Shown in pieces: positions 1 through 10,931 of a stretch of DNA of 64,000 bases (within the stretch, counting starts at the first letter, position 1; each line of letters opens with the position of its first letter). Origin of the DNA: Pseudomonas putida (GTDB taxonomy: Bacteria; Pseudomonadota; Gammaproteobacteria; Pseudomonadales; Pseudomonadaceae); assembly GCF_002741075.1 (NCBI RefSeq), contig NZ_CP016634.1, forward strand, positions 202,501 to 266,500. Direction: 5' to 3'. The position numbers were made by a program, and so were the translations under genes. The notes under the pieces are model-generated. The model was not told the DNA's origin. It saw only the letters and a list, made by a program, of their open reading frames with translations, and did not search any database.

Positions 1-210
<210 letters not shown>

Positions 211-295
211 ATCGAAGACATCAGCCTGCTGATGAGCTCCCACACGAATTGCTTGATTCCTTGAAGAAGACGATGCTGTAACGCGACCCTGTTAT

Positions 296-372
<77 letters not shown>

Positions 373-394
373 TTAGCTTGGTGCAGATGACTAC

Positions 395-470
395 GGGGCC
401 ATAGCTCAGCTGGGAGAGCGCCTGCCTTGCACGCAGGAGGTCAGCGGTTCGATCCCGCTTGGCTCCACCA
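395..470 (+). tRNA. tRNA-Ala (TGC anticodon)
   Basis: A 76-nt cloverleaf 22 bp after tRNA-Ile. The acceptor pairs GGGGCCA with TGGCTCC, the anticodon TGC is at 428-430, the T arm has GGTTCGATCC, and CCA is encoded. It is processed from the rrn transcript. Confidence 0.97.
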
Positions 471-704
471 CTTGCCGTTACCTGCAGAACTTAGAAATGA
501 ACATTCCGGTGTGAATGTTGATTTCTGACTTTTGTCAGATCGTTCTTTAAAAATTCGGATATGTGATAGATAGACTGATGACCACTTTCACTGGTGGGCC
601 ATCAGGCTAAGGTAAAATTTGTGAGTTCTGCTCGTAACTGAGCAACATGCGAATTTTCGGCGAATGTCGTCTTCACAGTATAACCAGATTGCTTGGGGTT
701 ATAT

Positions 705-3595
<2,891 letters not shown>

Positions 3596-3721
3596 ATAAC
3601 ACCCAAGCAATTTGCTTCTGCAGATTGCGGTGGTGAAGACGAAAGAACCGAAAGTTCGCAACCACAAAGATCACATATCCGAATTGGCTGGAGTGTTCAC
3701 GAGACATTTCGGCAACCGAAT

Positions 3722-3839
3722 TTCTTGACGACCATAGAGCATTGGAACCACCTGATCCCATCCCGAACTCAGCAGTGAAACGATGCATCGCCGATGGTAG
3801 TGTGGGGCTTCCCCATGTGAGAGTAGGTCATCGTCAAGA
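3722..3839 (+). rRNA. rrf: 5S ribosomal RNA
   Basis: About 118 nt with the Pseudomonas 5S core GGAACCACCTGATCCCATCC and the closing helix CTTGACGA ... TCGTCAAG. It lies 127 bp after 23S and just before the operon terminator. Confidence 0.95.
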
Positions 3840-3849
3840 TTCATTTCGC

Positions 3850-3883
3850 AAAACCCCTATCTGCGCGAGCAGATAGGGGTTTT
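3850..3883 (+). terminator. rrn operon terminator
   Basis: A perfect 15-bp stem (3850-3864 with 3869-3883) closed by the tetraloop GCGA and flanked by A and T runs. It starts about 10 bp after 5S, as expected for an intrinsic terminator of the rRNA operon. Confidence 0.93.
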
Positions 3884-4168
3884 GTCTTTGCGCCCTTGTA
3901 ACACACGCTACCTCTAGGCTGGAGCAAGCCCACCCTTGCAACGGCGAACCCTGCCTTTACAGCAAATATCTTTTGCTCGTCTGCTACCTCACGTCGCCTC
4001 ATCGTAAGTGCGACAATATTGCTGACACATTACGTGACTTCCCCGTACCTACCCTGCGTCAAGGCTTAGGTTCGGGGCGATCCTGGCACCCGGACCGAGC
4101 GATGCCAGCGCACCGTGCTGCGCATTTCTGGACTTACCACCGTCCTATCACTTGAGGTAGCAAGCAAG

Positions 4169-5812
4169 ATGGCCAAGGCCGCCGATGTCGTTGTGCAATG
4201 CCTGGAAAACGAAGGCGTCGAGTATGTGTTCGGCATTCCCGGCGAGGAAAACCTCGACCTGCTGGAATCCCTGCGCAAGTCGAAGATCAAGCTGGTCCTG
4301 ACCCGTCATGAGCAATCCGCGGGCTTCATGGCCGCCACCTACGGCCGCCTGACCGGCAAGACCGGCGTCAGCCTGTCGACCCTCGGCCCTGGTGCCACCA
4401 ACCTGGTGACCGCCAGCGCCTACGCCTACCTGGGCGGTATGCCGATGATGATGATCACCGGCCAAAAGCCGATCAAGAAGTCCAAGCAGGGCCGGTTCCA
4501 GATCATCGATGTGTGCGGCATGATGGACCCCATCACCAAGTACACCCACCAGTTCGCCTCGGCCGACAACATCCCGGCCCGCATGCGCGAAGCCTTCCGC
4601 CTGGCTGAAGAAGAAAAGCCAGGCGCTGTGCACCTGGAACTGCCGGAAGACATCGCCGCCGAGCAGACCGATGCCATGCCGATCCAGCCCAGCCTGCACC
4701 GTCGCCCGCTGGCCGAGCACGTGGCCATCGAAGCGGCCGTCGAGAAACTGCGCACCGCCCGCAGCCCGATCCTGGTGATCGGCGCCGGTGCCAACCGCAA
4801 GATGACCGCCAAGGTTCTCAAGCAACTGATCGACAAGACGGGCATTCCATTCGTCACCACCCAGCTGGGCAAAGGTGTGGTGGACGAGCGCCATCCAAGC
4901 TTCCTGGGCAACGCCGCGCTGTCGTCCGGCGACTTCGTGCACCGCGCCATCGAAGCGGCCGACCTGATCATCAACATCGGCCACGACGTCATCGAGAAAC
5001 CGCCATTCTTCATGGTGCGTGGCGGTACCGAGGTCATTCACGTCAACTTCCGCTCCGCTGAAGTCGACGCCGTGTACTTCCCGCAGATCGAAGTGATCGG
5101 CGACATCGCCAACGCCGTCTGGCAGATTGCCGAAGGCCTGGGCGACACCTCGCATTGGGACTTCACCCGCCTGCTGGCGATCCGCGAAGCCAACGAAGCG
5201 CAGATCGCCGAAGGCAAGGACGACGACCGCTTCCCGGTGTACCCGCAGCGCCTGGTCGCCGACATCCGCCGCGTCCTGCCGTCCGAAGGCATCGTGGCCC
5301 TGGACAACGGCATCTACAAGATCTGGTTCGCCCGCAACTACAAGGCCCACAAGCCCAACACCGTGCTGCTGGACAATGCCCTGGCGACCATGGGCGCCGG
5401 CCTGCCGTCGGCCATGGCGGCGCACCTGGTGTACCCGGACCGTCCGGTCATCTCGGTGTGCGGTGATGGCGGCTTCATGATGAACAGCCAGGAGCTGGAA
5501 ACCGCAGTCCGCCTGGGCATGCACATCACCGTGGTGATCCTGCGTGACGACGGCTACGGCATGATCCGCTGGAAGCAGGCCAACATGGGCTTCACCGACT
5601 TCGGCCTGGATTACGGCAACCCAGACTTCGTCAAGTACGCCGAAGCCTACGGTGCCAACGGTCACCGCGTCGAAAGCGCCGAAGGCCTGCTGCCGCTGCT
5701 CGAGCACTGCATCAAGACCCCGGGCGTACACGTGATCGACTGCCCGGTGGACTACAGCGAGAACGACCGCATCCTCAACCAGGAACTGCGTGAGCGCGCG
5801 CTGGCGGTCTAA
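4169..5812 (+). CDS. Acetolactate synthase-type ThDP-dependent enzyme (547 aa)
   Basis: A thiamine-diphosphate enzyme of the acetolactate synthase large-subunit family, which condenses two pyruvates to acetolactate. The N-terminal PYR domain has the GIPGEENLDLLESL and RHEQSAGFMAATYGRLTGK motifs with the catalytic Glu. The C-terminal PP domain has GDGGFMMNSQELETAVRLG, the metal/ThDP-binding GDG...N pattern. The ATG at 4169 is preferred over an upstream in-frame start because TTGAGGTAG lies before it and homologues begin MAKAAD. No regulatory small subunit lies beside it, so it may be a catabolic or stand-alone form rather than the ilvBH enzyme of branched-chain synthesis; the substrate is not certain. 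It stands alone, followed by a REP-like hairpin. Confidence 0.88.
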   Translation: MAKAADVVVQCLENEGVEYVFGIPGEENLDLLESLRKSKIKLVLTRHEQSAGFMAATYGRLTGKTGVSLSTLGPGATNLVTASAYAYLGGMPMMMITGQKPIKKSKQGRFQIIDVCGMMDPITKYTHQFASADNIPARMREAFRLAEEEKPGAVHLELPEDIAAEQTDAMPIQPSLHRRPLAEHVAIEAAVEKLRTARSPILVIGAGANRKMTAKVLKQLIDKTGIPFVTTQLGKGVVDERHPSFLGNAALSSGDFVHRAIEAADLIINIGHDVIEKPPFFMVRGGTEVIHVNFRSAEVDAVYFPQIEVIGDIANAVWQIAEGLGDTSHWDFTRLLAIREANEAQIAEGKDDDRFPVYPQRLVADIRRVLPSEGIVALDNGIYKIWFARNYKAHKPNTVLLDNALATMGAGLPSAMAAHLVYPDRPVISVCGDGGFMMNSQELETAVRLGMHITVVILRDDGYGMIRWKQANMGFTDFGLDYGNPDFVKYAEAYGANGHRVESAEGLLPLLEHCIKTPGVHVIDCPVDYSENDRILNQELRERALAV

Positions 5813-5826
5813 CGGTTGACGCCCTG

Positions 5827-5887
5827 TCGCGGGACAAGCCGCGCTCCCTCAGGCATTACACCTTTGGGAGCAGGGGTTGTCCCGCGA
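5827..5887. repeat. REP-like palindrome
   Basis: Inverted arms TCGCGGGACAA (5827-5837) and TTGTCCCGCGA (5877-5887) with a second nested pair GCTCCC/GGGAGC. This is the layout of Pseudomonas REP sequences. It follows the acetolactate synthase-like gene and may also end its transcript. Confidence 0.7.
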
Positions 5888-5971
5888 TTGCTATTGTTCA
5901 ACCCATAATTCCCTCAACGCCTTCCCCCATGTGCTAGGGTGCACCCAAATTTCCGCCCTAGGACACTCATC

Positions 5972-6526
5972 ATGCTGCCCGCCCTCAGTGAAAAAGAGCT
6001 CGACCGTCTTGAAGACTTGCTGATCACCTACGGCAACGACTATTCCGTGCTCAACCTGGCCGAGCTCAACGGCTTTTTCACGGCGTTGGCCAGCTCACCA
6101 AATGCAGTCATTCCCGAACTATGGTTGCCTGCTGTCGCCGGTGGCAAAGTCCCCAAGTTCAAGAAGCCGGCCCATGAGGAAGCCTATACCGCGCTGATGC
6201 TGCGCTACGCCAATCAGGTGGCTCAAGCGCTGGCTGATGATCTTGAGCACTTCGAGCCATTGTTCGAAGAAAGCGAAGGCGAAGAGGGCCCGGCGATCAT
6301 TCTCGAAGAATGGTGCTTCGGCTACATGCGCGGCACCCAGGTGGCCGAATGGAGTGAGCTGCCGCCGGAGCAGGATCGCTTGCTCAAGGCCATTTCCCTG
6401 CATGGCTTGGAAGACAATTTCGAGTTGCTCGACTCGATGAGTTTCGATGAGCACCAGGCCTGCGTGCCGCAGGTGGTCGAAGCCGCGCGCGGGTTGTACC
6501 TGTATCAGAAGCGGCAGCGGCACTGA
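5972..6526 (+). CDS. YecA/YgfB (UPF0149) family protein (184 aa)
   Basis: A small acidic, mostly helical protein of the UPF0149 family. It shows the family hallmarks ELNGFFTALASSP near residue 30, the EEWCFGYMRG motif in the middle, and an acidic linker. It lacks the C-terminal SEC-C zinc motif of longer YecA proteins. The ATG at 5972 (MLPALSEKEL) is preferred to a start 33 bp upstream because the conserved part begins there. Function is unknown. It appears monocistronic. Confidence 0.85.
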   Translation: MLPALSEKELDRLEDLLITYGNDYSVLNLAELNGFFTALASSPNAVIPELWLPAVAGGKVPKFKKPAHEEAYTALMLRYANQVAQALADDLEHFEPLFEESEGEEGPAIILEEWCFGYMRGTQVAEWSELPPEQDRLLKAISLHGLEDNFELLDSMSFDEHQACVPQVVEAARGLYLYQKRQRH

Positions 6527-6698
6527 GCATGGACCTTGCCGCCGCGCTGTAGGCGCGCACCTGTCCTGCGGTAGGGACCACGATTGTTCCACTTGCCGAA
6601 ATACTGGATTGCTTCCCGCACTGATTCTGCTGCCCACCGATCCAGTGCAGCATGTCCTCCAGCAGCGCCACTCCCGGCGCTGATCCGGAGCCCAGAAC

Positions 6699-7328
6699 AT
6701 GCCAAGCCCGATCAAACTCTATAACTTCCCCAAGTCCGGCCATGCTCACCGCATCGAGCTGATGCTGTCGCTGCTCGAACTGCCCACCGAACTGGTCTTT
6801 GTCGATCTGGTGAAGGGGGAGCACAAACAGCCCGAGTTCCTGGCCATCAACCCCTTCGGCCAGGTGCCGGTGATCGACGACAACGGTATCGTCATCGCCG
6901 ACTCCAATGCCATTCTGGTGTACCTGGCCAAAGCCTACGGTGGTGAACGTTGGCTGCCTCAGGATCCGGTCGGTGCCGCTCGGGTGCAACGCTGGTTGTC
7001 GGTCGCGGCGGGCCCGTTGGCCTTCGGCCCGGCGGCTGCGCGCCTGGTGACTGTGTTCGGCGCTTCGTTCAACACCGATGAAGTCATCGGCCGCGCCCAC
7101 ACCCTGCTCAAGGTGATGGACGCCGAACTGGCCAAGGGGCCGTTCCTGGTCGGTGACCAGGCGACCATCGCCGATATCGCTAACTACTCGTACATCGCCC
7201 ATGCGCCGGAAGGCAACGTGTCCCTGGAGCCTTACCCCAACGTGCGTGCCTGGCTGGCCCGTATCGAGGCGCTACCGGGCTTCGTGCCCATGCCTCGCAC
7301 CGTCATCGGTTTGCAGACCACGCTCTGA
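6699..7328 (+). CDS. Glutathione S-transferase family protein (209 aa)
   Basis: A cytosolic GST. The N-terminal thioredoxin-like domain (residues 1-80) has [20 protein letters not shown], the cis-proline segment [11 protein letters not shown] and [12 protein letters not shown], which binds the gamma-glutamyl part of glutathione. The helical C-terminal domain has the N-capping motif [18 protein letters not shown] near residues 145-165. The following oxidoreductase gene starts only 18 bp downstream, so the two are probably co-transcribed and may act on the same compounds. The substrate cannot be told from the sequence. Confidence 0.93.
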   Translation: MPSPIKLYNFPKSGHAHRIELMLSLLELPTELVFVDLVKGEHKQPEFLAINPFGQVPVIDDNGIVIADSNAILVYLAKAYGGERWLPQDPVGAARVQRWLSVAAGPLAFGPAAARLVTVFGASFNTDEVIGRAHTLLKVMDAELAKGPFLVGDQATIADIANYSYIAHAPEGNVSLEPYPNVRAWLARIEALPGFVPMPRTVIGLQTTL

Positions 7329-7346
7329 GCCCCGAGGAATGCCGCC

Positions 7347-9362
7347 ATGCGATCACCCTGGCATGCAGGTGAAAAACGGCTACAGGAGCACGCCGGTGTT
7401 GCAGAGCGCATGGAGGCATTTGGGCAGAAGGTCATCCGTGACTACATGCCCGATCAGCATCGCGCGTTCTACCACCAGTTGCCGTTCATGGTGGTCGGTG
7501 CCGTGGATGCCGAGGGCAAACCCTGGGCGACGCTGCTCGAAGGCCCTGAGGGCTTCGTCAGCTCGCCCGATCCGCGGCAGTTGCTGATCGGCACCGAGCT
7601 TGCCGCTGACGATCCGGCCACGCCGGGTTTGGTAGCCGGCGGTGCGGTCGGTCTGTTGGGCATCGAACTACATACCCGGCGGCGCAATCGCCTCAACGGC
7701 ACGATTCGTCGTGCCGATGCCGGCCGATTGGAGGTGGTGGTCGAGCAGTCGTTTGGCAACTGCCCGCAGTACATTCAGTTGCGCGAGTACACCCGTGTCG
7801 ACCAGCCACCGCAACCGCGCCGGGATTTGGTGGCGCTTGATGCCGGCGCTCGCGCCATGATCGAGAGTGCCGATACGTTCTTCGTTGCCAGTTATGTCGA
7901 ACCTGAAGGCGGCCAGCGTTCAGTGGATGTCTCTCACCGCGGTGGGCGCGCCGGTTTCGTGAGAGTCGAGGGCAACCGCCTGACCATCCCCGACTATGCC
8001 GGCAACCTGCATTTCAACACGCTCGGCAATCTGCTGGTGAACCCGATCGCAGGCTTGTTGTTTGTGGATTTTGTGAGCGGCGACGTGCTGCAGGTGGTCG
8101 GGCGAGCCGAGGTGATTCTCGACAGCCCTCTGATCAGCGCCTTCGAGGGCGCTGAGCGAATCTGGACCCTGGATGTCGAACAGGCAGTGTTTCGTCCCGC
8201 TGCCGTATCGCTGCGCTGGACGTTCCACGAGTACGCCCCCACCAGCCTCATGACCGGTACCTGGGCGCTGGCCGAGCAGCGCCTGCAACAGCATGAGCGG
8301 CAGCGCCAATGGTTGAGCTGGCGAGTGCTGCGCATCGAGCAGGAAAGTCGCGATATCCGGTCGTTCTATCTGCAACCCGAGGATGGAACTCCCGTGACCT
8401 TTGCGCCCGGTCAGCATATTCCCGTGCGCTTGCGAATCGATGGGCAGACGCCGGTGATCCGCACTTACAGCCTGTCCAGCGCGCCCTCCGATGGCGAGCT
8501 GCGTATCAGCGTCAAGGCGCAGGGGCTGGCCTCCCGGTATCTGCATCAACAGCTGAAGGTCGGTGATTTGCTGGAGGTGCGCCTGCCCATGGGTAGCTTC
8601 ACCCTGGATCAACACAGCATACGGCCCCTCGTGCTGATCGGTGCAGGCGTGGGCATTACGCCGCTGATCGCCATGCTCCGCGAGCAACTGGCCAGTGGGC
8701 AAGGGCGATGCATTCATCTATTCCACGGCGGGCGAACCTTGGGCGACCTGCCATTTAAGCAGGAACTCGCCGCGCTCCAGCGGCAGTCCAACGGCCAGCT
8801 GCATATCCACCGCGCCTTGAGTCAACCGCAAGCACATGCGGTGCACGGCCGCGACTACACCTTCGCCGGCCGACTGAGCATCGATCAGATCAAGGCCACG
8901 CTGGCACTGGATGACTACGACTTCTATCTCTGTGGCCCGGCCAGCTTCACCCAAGACCTGTACGAAGGCCTGCGCGGCGTGCACGTGCCCGATGCGCGGA
9001 TCCATGCCGAGGCCTTCGGCCCCTCGACCCTGCGTCGCCACTCCGACGGCAATCAGCCCACGCTACAACAACCGCCGCCTGCCAATGAGCCGGTACCGGT
9101 GTACTTCGCCAGTTCCGCGAAGGAGGCACATTGGGTACCCGACAGCGGCTCGCTGCTGGAGCTGGCAGAGCGCCGCGGCCTGTCGCCGGAGTTCAGTTGT
9201 CGAGGCGGGTCCTGTGGCACCTGCAAGACTAAACTGGTGAGCGGACAGGTCCACTATCCGATCCCGCCCGCCGAACTGCCCGAGCCTGGCAGCGTGCTGA
9301 TCTGTTGCGCCATCCCGGCTGAGCCTGAGGACGCTGTGCAGCCCTTGGTGCTGGAGCTCTAG
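7347..9362 (+). CDS. Three-part fusion oxidoreductase: FMN-binding pyridoxamine oxidase-like, ferredoxin reductase, 2Fe-2S ferredoxin (671 aa)
   Basis: A single-chain electron-transfer protein. Residues about 1-300 are a pyridoxamine 5'-phosphate oxidase-like split-barrel FMN domain (YHQLPFMVVGAVDAEGKPWAT). Residues about 325-560 are a ferredoxin-NADP reductase module with the flavin motif RTYSLSS near 373, the nucleotide loop GAGVGITPLIAML near 432 and YLCGP. The last ~90 residues are a plant-type 2Fe-2S ferredoxin with CRGGSCGTC near 618-626 and the fourth ligand in ICCAIP near 652. It lies between a GST and a LysR regulator, which suggests a regulated redox or detoxification unit. The overall architecture is known in Proteobacteria but the physiological substrate is not. 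Confidence 0.9.
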   Translation: MRSPWHAGEKRLQEHAGVAERMEAFGQKVIRDYMPDQHRAFYHQLPFMVVGAVDAEGKPWATLLEGPEGFVSSPDPRQLLIGTELAADDPATPGLVAGGAVGLLGIELHTRRRNRLNGTIRRADAGRLEVVVEQSFGNCPQYIQLREYTRVDQPPQPRRDLVALDAGARAMIESADTFFVASYVEPEGGQRSVDVSHRGGRAGFVRVEGNRLTIPDYAGNLHFNTLGNLLVNPIAGLLFVDFVSGDVLQVVGRAEVILDSPLISAFEGAERIWTLDVEQAVFRPAAVSLRWTFHEYAPTSLMTGTWALAEQRLQQHERQRQWLSWRVLRIEQESRDIRSFYLQPEDGTPVTFAPGQHIPVRLRIDGQTPVIRTYSLSSAPSDGELRISVKAQGLASRYLHQQLKVGDLLEVRLPMGSFTLDQHSIRPLVLIGAGVGITPLIAMLREQLASGQGRCIHLFHGGRTLGDLPFKQELAALQRQSNGQLHIHRALSQPQAHAVHGRDYTFAGRLSIDQIKATLALDDYDFYLCGPASFTQDLYEGLRGVHVPDARIHAEAFGPSTLRRHSDGNQPTLQQPPPANEPVPVYFASSAKEAHWVPDSGSLLELAERRGLSPEFSCRGGSCGTCKTKLVSGQVHYPIPPAELPEPGSVLICCAIPAEPEDAVQPLVLEL

Positions 9363-9396
9363 CGTCAGCGCTGGAATAATCGCTCCAGGACAACGC

Positions 9397-10308
9397 ATGG
9401 GGCGCGGCATGGACCAGATTCACCTGATGAGAGTGTTCGTGGCCGTGGGCGAGCTGGAAAGCTTCGCCGCAGCGGCCCGCCGTCTGGCCATCTCGCCGGC
9501 GGCCGTGACCCGCGCGGTCACTGCGCTGGAGGAGCAGCTCGGCGTCAAGCTGCTGCTGCGCACCACCCGCAGCGTGCGCCTGACCGAGGCCGGCGGCCGT
9601 TACCTGGAAGACACACGGCACATTCTGGCGAGTATCGTCGAAGCTAACGAAGCCGCCGCCGGCATCAACGCCTCCCCCAAGGGTGACCTGGCGGTGACGG
9701 CCCCCATTCTGTTTGGCAAGAAATTCGTCATGCCCTGCATCGTTCGTTACCTGCAGCAGTATCCCGAGGTGGACGTGTCGGCGTATTTTCTCGACCGCGT
9801 GGTGAATCTGGTGGAGGAGGGCATGGACGTGGCCGTGCGCATCGGCCAGTTGCCGGATTCCGGGCTCAAGGCAGTGCGTGTAGGCCAGATGCGTCGGCTG
9901 CTGTGCGCCTCGCCTGAGTACCTGGCGCGTCATGGCACGCCGCGTCACCCTTCTGAGTTGCACAGGCATCAGATCATCGCCGCCGGGGCGCTGTCGCCGC
10001 GCACGGACTGGCGTTTCGGCGCGATCGACGACCCGACGTTGGTGCGCATGAAGCCGCGCCTGACCGTGACCAGCAACGACGCCGCCATCGCTGCGGCCAG
10101 CGCAGACCTCGGGATTGCCCGCTTGTTGTCTTATCAGGTGGCGGATGAACTGGCGGACGGGCGCCTGCAGGTGATCCTGGCCGAGTACGAGGAAGCCTCC
10201 TGGCCGATCCATATCCTGCATCGGGAAAGCAAGTACGGCTCGACCAAGGTGCGCACCTTCATCGACATGTTGGCCGAGCATTTGCGCAGCCAGGCCCATC
10301 TGGCCTGA
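9397..10308 (+). CDS. LysR-family transcriptional regulator (303 aa)
   Basis: An N-terminal winged HTH (residues about 10-70: FVAVGELESFAAAARRLAISPAAVTRAVTALEEQLGVKLLLRTTRSVRLTEAG) followed by a LysR substrate-binding domain. The ATG at 9397 has AGGACA at a good distance; an alternative ATG at 9409 (MDQIHLMRVF) fits the family start equally well. It runs in the same direction as the GST and fusion oxidoreductase 35 bp upstream and probably controls them; the effector is unknown. Confidence 0.93.
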   Translation: MGRGMDQIHLMRVFVAVGELESFAAAARRLAISPAAVTRAVTALEEQLGVKLLLRTTRSVRLTEAGGRYLEDTRHILASIVEANEAAAGINASPKGDLAVTAPILFGKKFVMPCIVRYLQQYPEVDVSAYFLDRVVNLVEEGMDVAVRIGQLPDSGLKAVRVGQMRRLLCASPEYLARHGTPRHPSELHRHQIIAAGALSPRTDWRFGAIDDPTLVRMKPRLTVTSNDAAIAAASADLGIARLLSYQVADELADGRLQVILAEYEEASWPIHILHRESKYGSTKVRTFIDMLAEHLRSQAHLA

Positions 10309-10390
10309 TCCCTCACCAACACCCTTCACAATGGCCGTAGCACGGTCCTGTGGGCTGGCGAAGCCTGCGAAGGGATACAAAGCAGCCCCG

Positions 10391-10605
10391 CTATCCGGAA
10401 AGGCGGCACTTGCCCAGCAGCTCGAGCCAGTGGATGAAGCCTCCCCGAGGCGCCACAAGCCTGTCCCAGGAAGGAACGCCGACTCGACCTGCGCCTGCAT
10501 CACCTCGCTCTGCGCCACCAGCCGTACACGCAATTTCGCGCAGTGCTCCTCCATGTACCCCCGACCAATGAGTTCATCCAGCACCCGCTGCGCCAGGCTC
10601 GACAC
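10391..10605 (-). pseudogene. Relic of a PLP-dependent MocR/aminotransferase-like gene
   Basis: Reading leftward from about 10605, one frame gives MSSLAQRVLDELIGRGYMEE, then HCAKLRVRL..., the C-terminal part typical of GntR/MocR aminotransferase-like proteins. Near the GCGTTCCTTCC stretch the homology shifts frame and continues as PSWDRLVAPRGGFIHWLELL before a TAG at 10391-10393. The PLP-binding part and any HTH are missing. This is best read as a decayed 3' fragment with a one-base frameshift. The assignment is from remembered family patterns. Confidence 0.5.
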
Positions 10606-10705
10606 GCCAATTTGTCAGCAGCGCAAGTCCGTAGGAGTGGCCTTGTGCCGCAGTGGAGCGCGAAGCGGTCCCAGAGATCTCAACGCCCATCAGGACGGCA
10701 TAAAT

Positions 10706-10732
10706 AAAAAAGGCTGCCCGTGGGCAGCCTTT
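10706..10732 (-). terminator. Probable native nrdB terminator, displaced by the transposon
   Basis: An 11-bp stem (AAAGGCTGCCC at 10709-10719 with GGGCAGCCTTT at 10722-10732) followed on the minus strand by a T run. If the transposon and one copy of its 5-bp duplication are removed, this hairpin lies 16 nt after the nrdB stop codon in the correct orientation. No other leftward gene ends here, so it is most simply nrdB's original terminator. Confidence 0.8.
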
Positions 10733-10738
10733 GTGGGG

Positions 10739-10743
10739 AGCAG
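10739..10743 (+). repeat. Target-site duplication, left copy (AGCAG)
   Basis: AGCAG lies immediately outside the left terminus CGCTCA and is repeated in the same orientation just outside the right terminus at 36769-36773. Five-base duplications are the rule for Tn7-type transposition. Confidence 0.85.
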
Positions 10744-10877
10744 CGCTCATTCTCATTGGACTGAGAAATGTCACTGAGGAAAATCAAGGGCTGGCGAGGA
10801 GTTTATCGCTTGGAGCGAAATTCAATTTCCACTATTGTGTGAAATTTAGCGATTTTTTATCACTTATTTGTGAAATG
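10744..10877 (+). repeat. Transposon left end with four transposase-binding-like sites
   Basis: After the terminus CGCTCATT come CTCATTGGACTGAGAAATG (10752-10770), a weaker CGCTTGGAGCGAAATTC (10808-10824), CACTATTGTGTGAAATT (10830-10846) and CACTTATTTGTGAAATG (10861-10877). The last two match each other at nearly every base. Sites are widely spaced, as in the left end of Tn7. TnsB binding is inferred from position and repetition only. Confidence 0.75.
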
Positions 10878-10931
10878 ACTATTATCAAGGGAAAGTATGC
10901 CCCGGCATCGTCGGATGGCTCGGCGTCTGAC

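Noticed and set aside
4148..5731. Leftward 527-codon frame opposite the acetolactate synthase-like gene
   Set aside because: Shadow of a strongly supported ThDP enzyme; no family features.
9229..10605. Leftward 458-codon frame over the LysR gene
   Set aside because: Most of it is antisense to LysR and the end of the fusion oxidoreductase. Only its first ~60 codons carry real homology, kept as the PLP-gene relic.
10758..10764. GGACTGA near the left end matching the last bases of nrdB in reverse orientation
   Set aside because: It is inverted, not direct, so it cannot be a target duplication; seven bases is within chance.
10769..10785. TGTCACTGAGGAAAATC as the left terminus of the transposon (TGT start as in Tn7)
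   Set aside because: No matching ACA end or duplication on the right; the CGCTCA termini give both an inverted repeat and a perfect 5-bp duplication.
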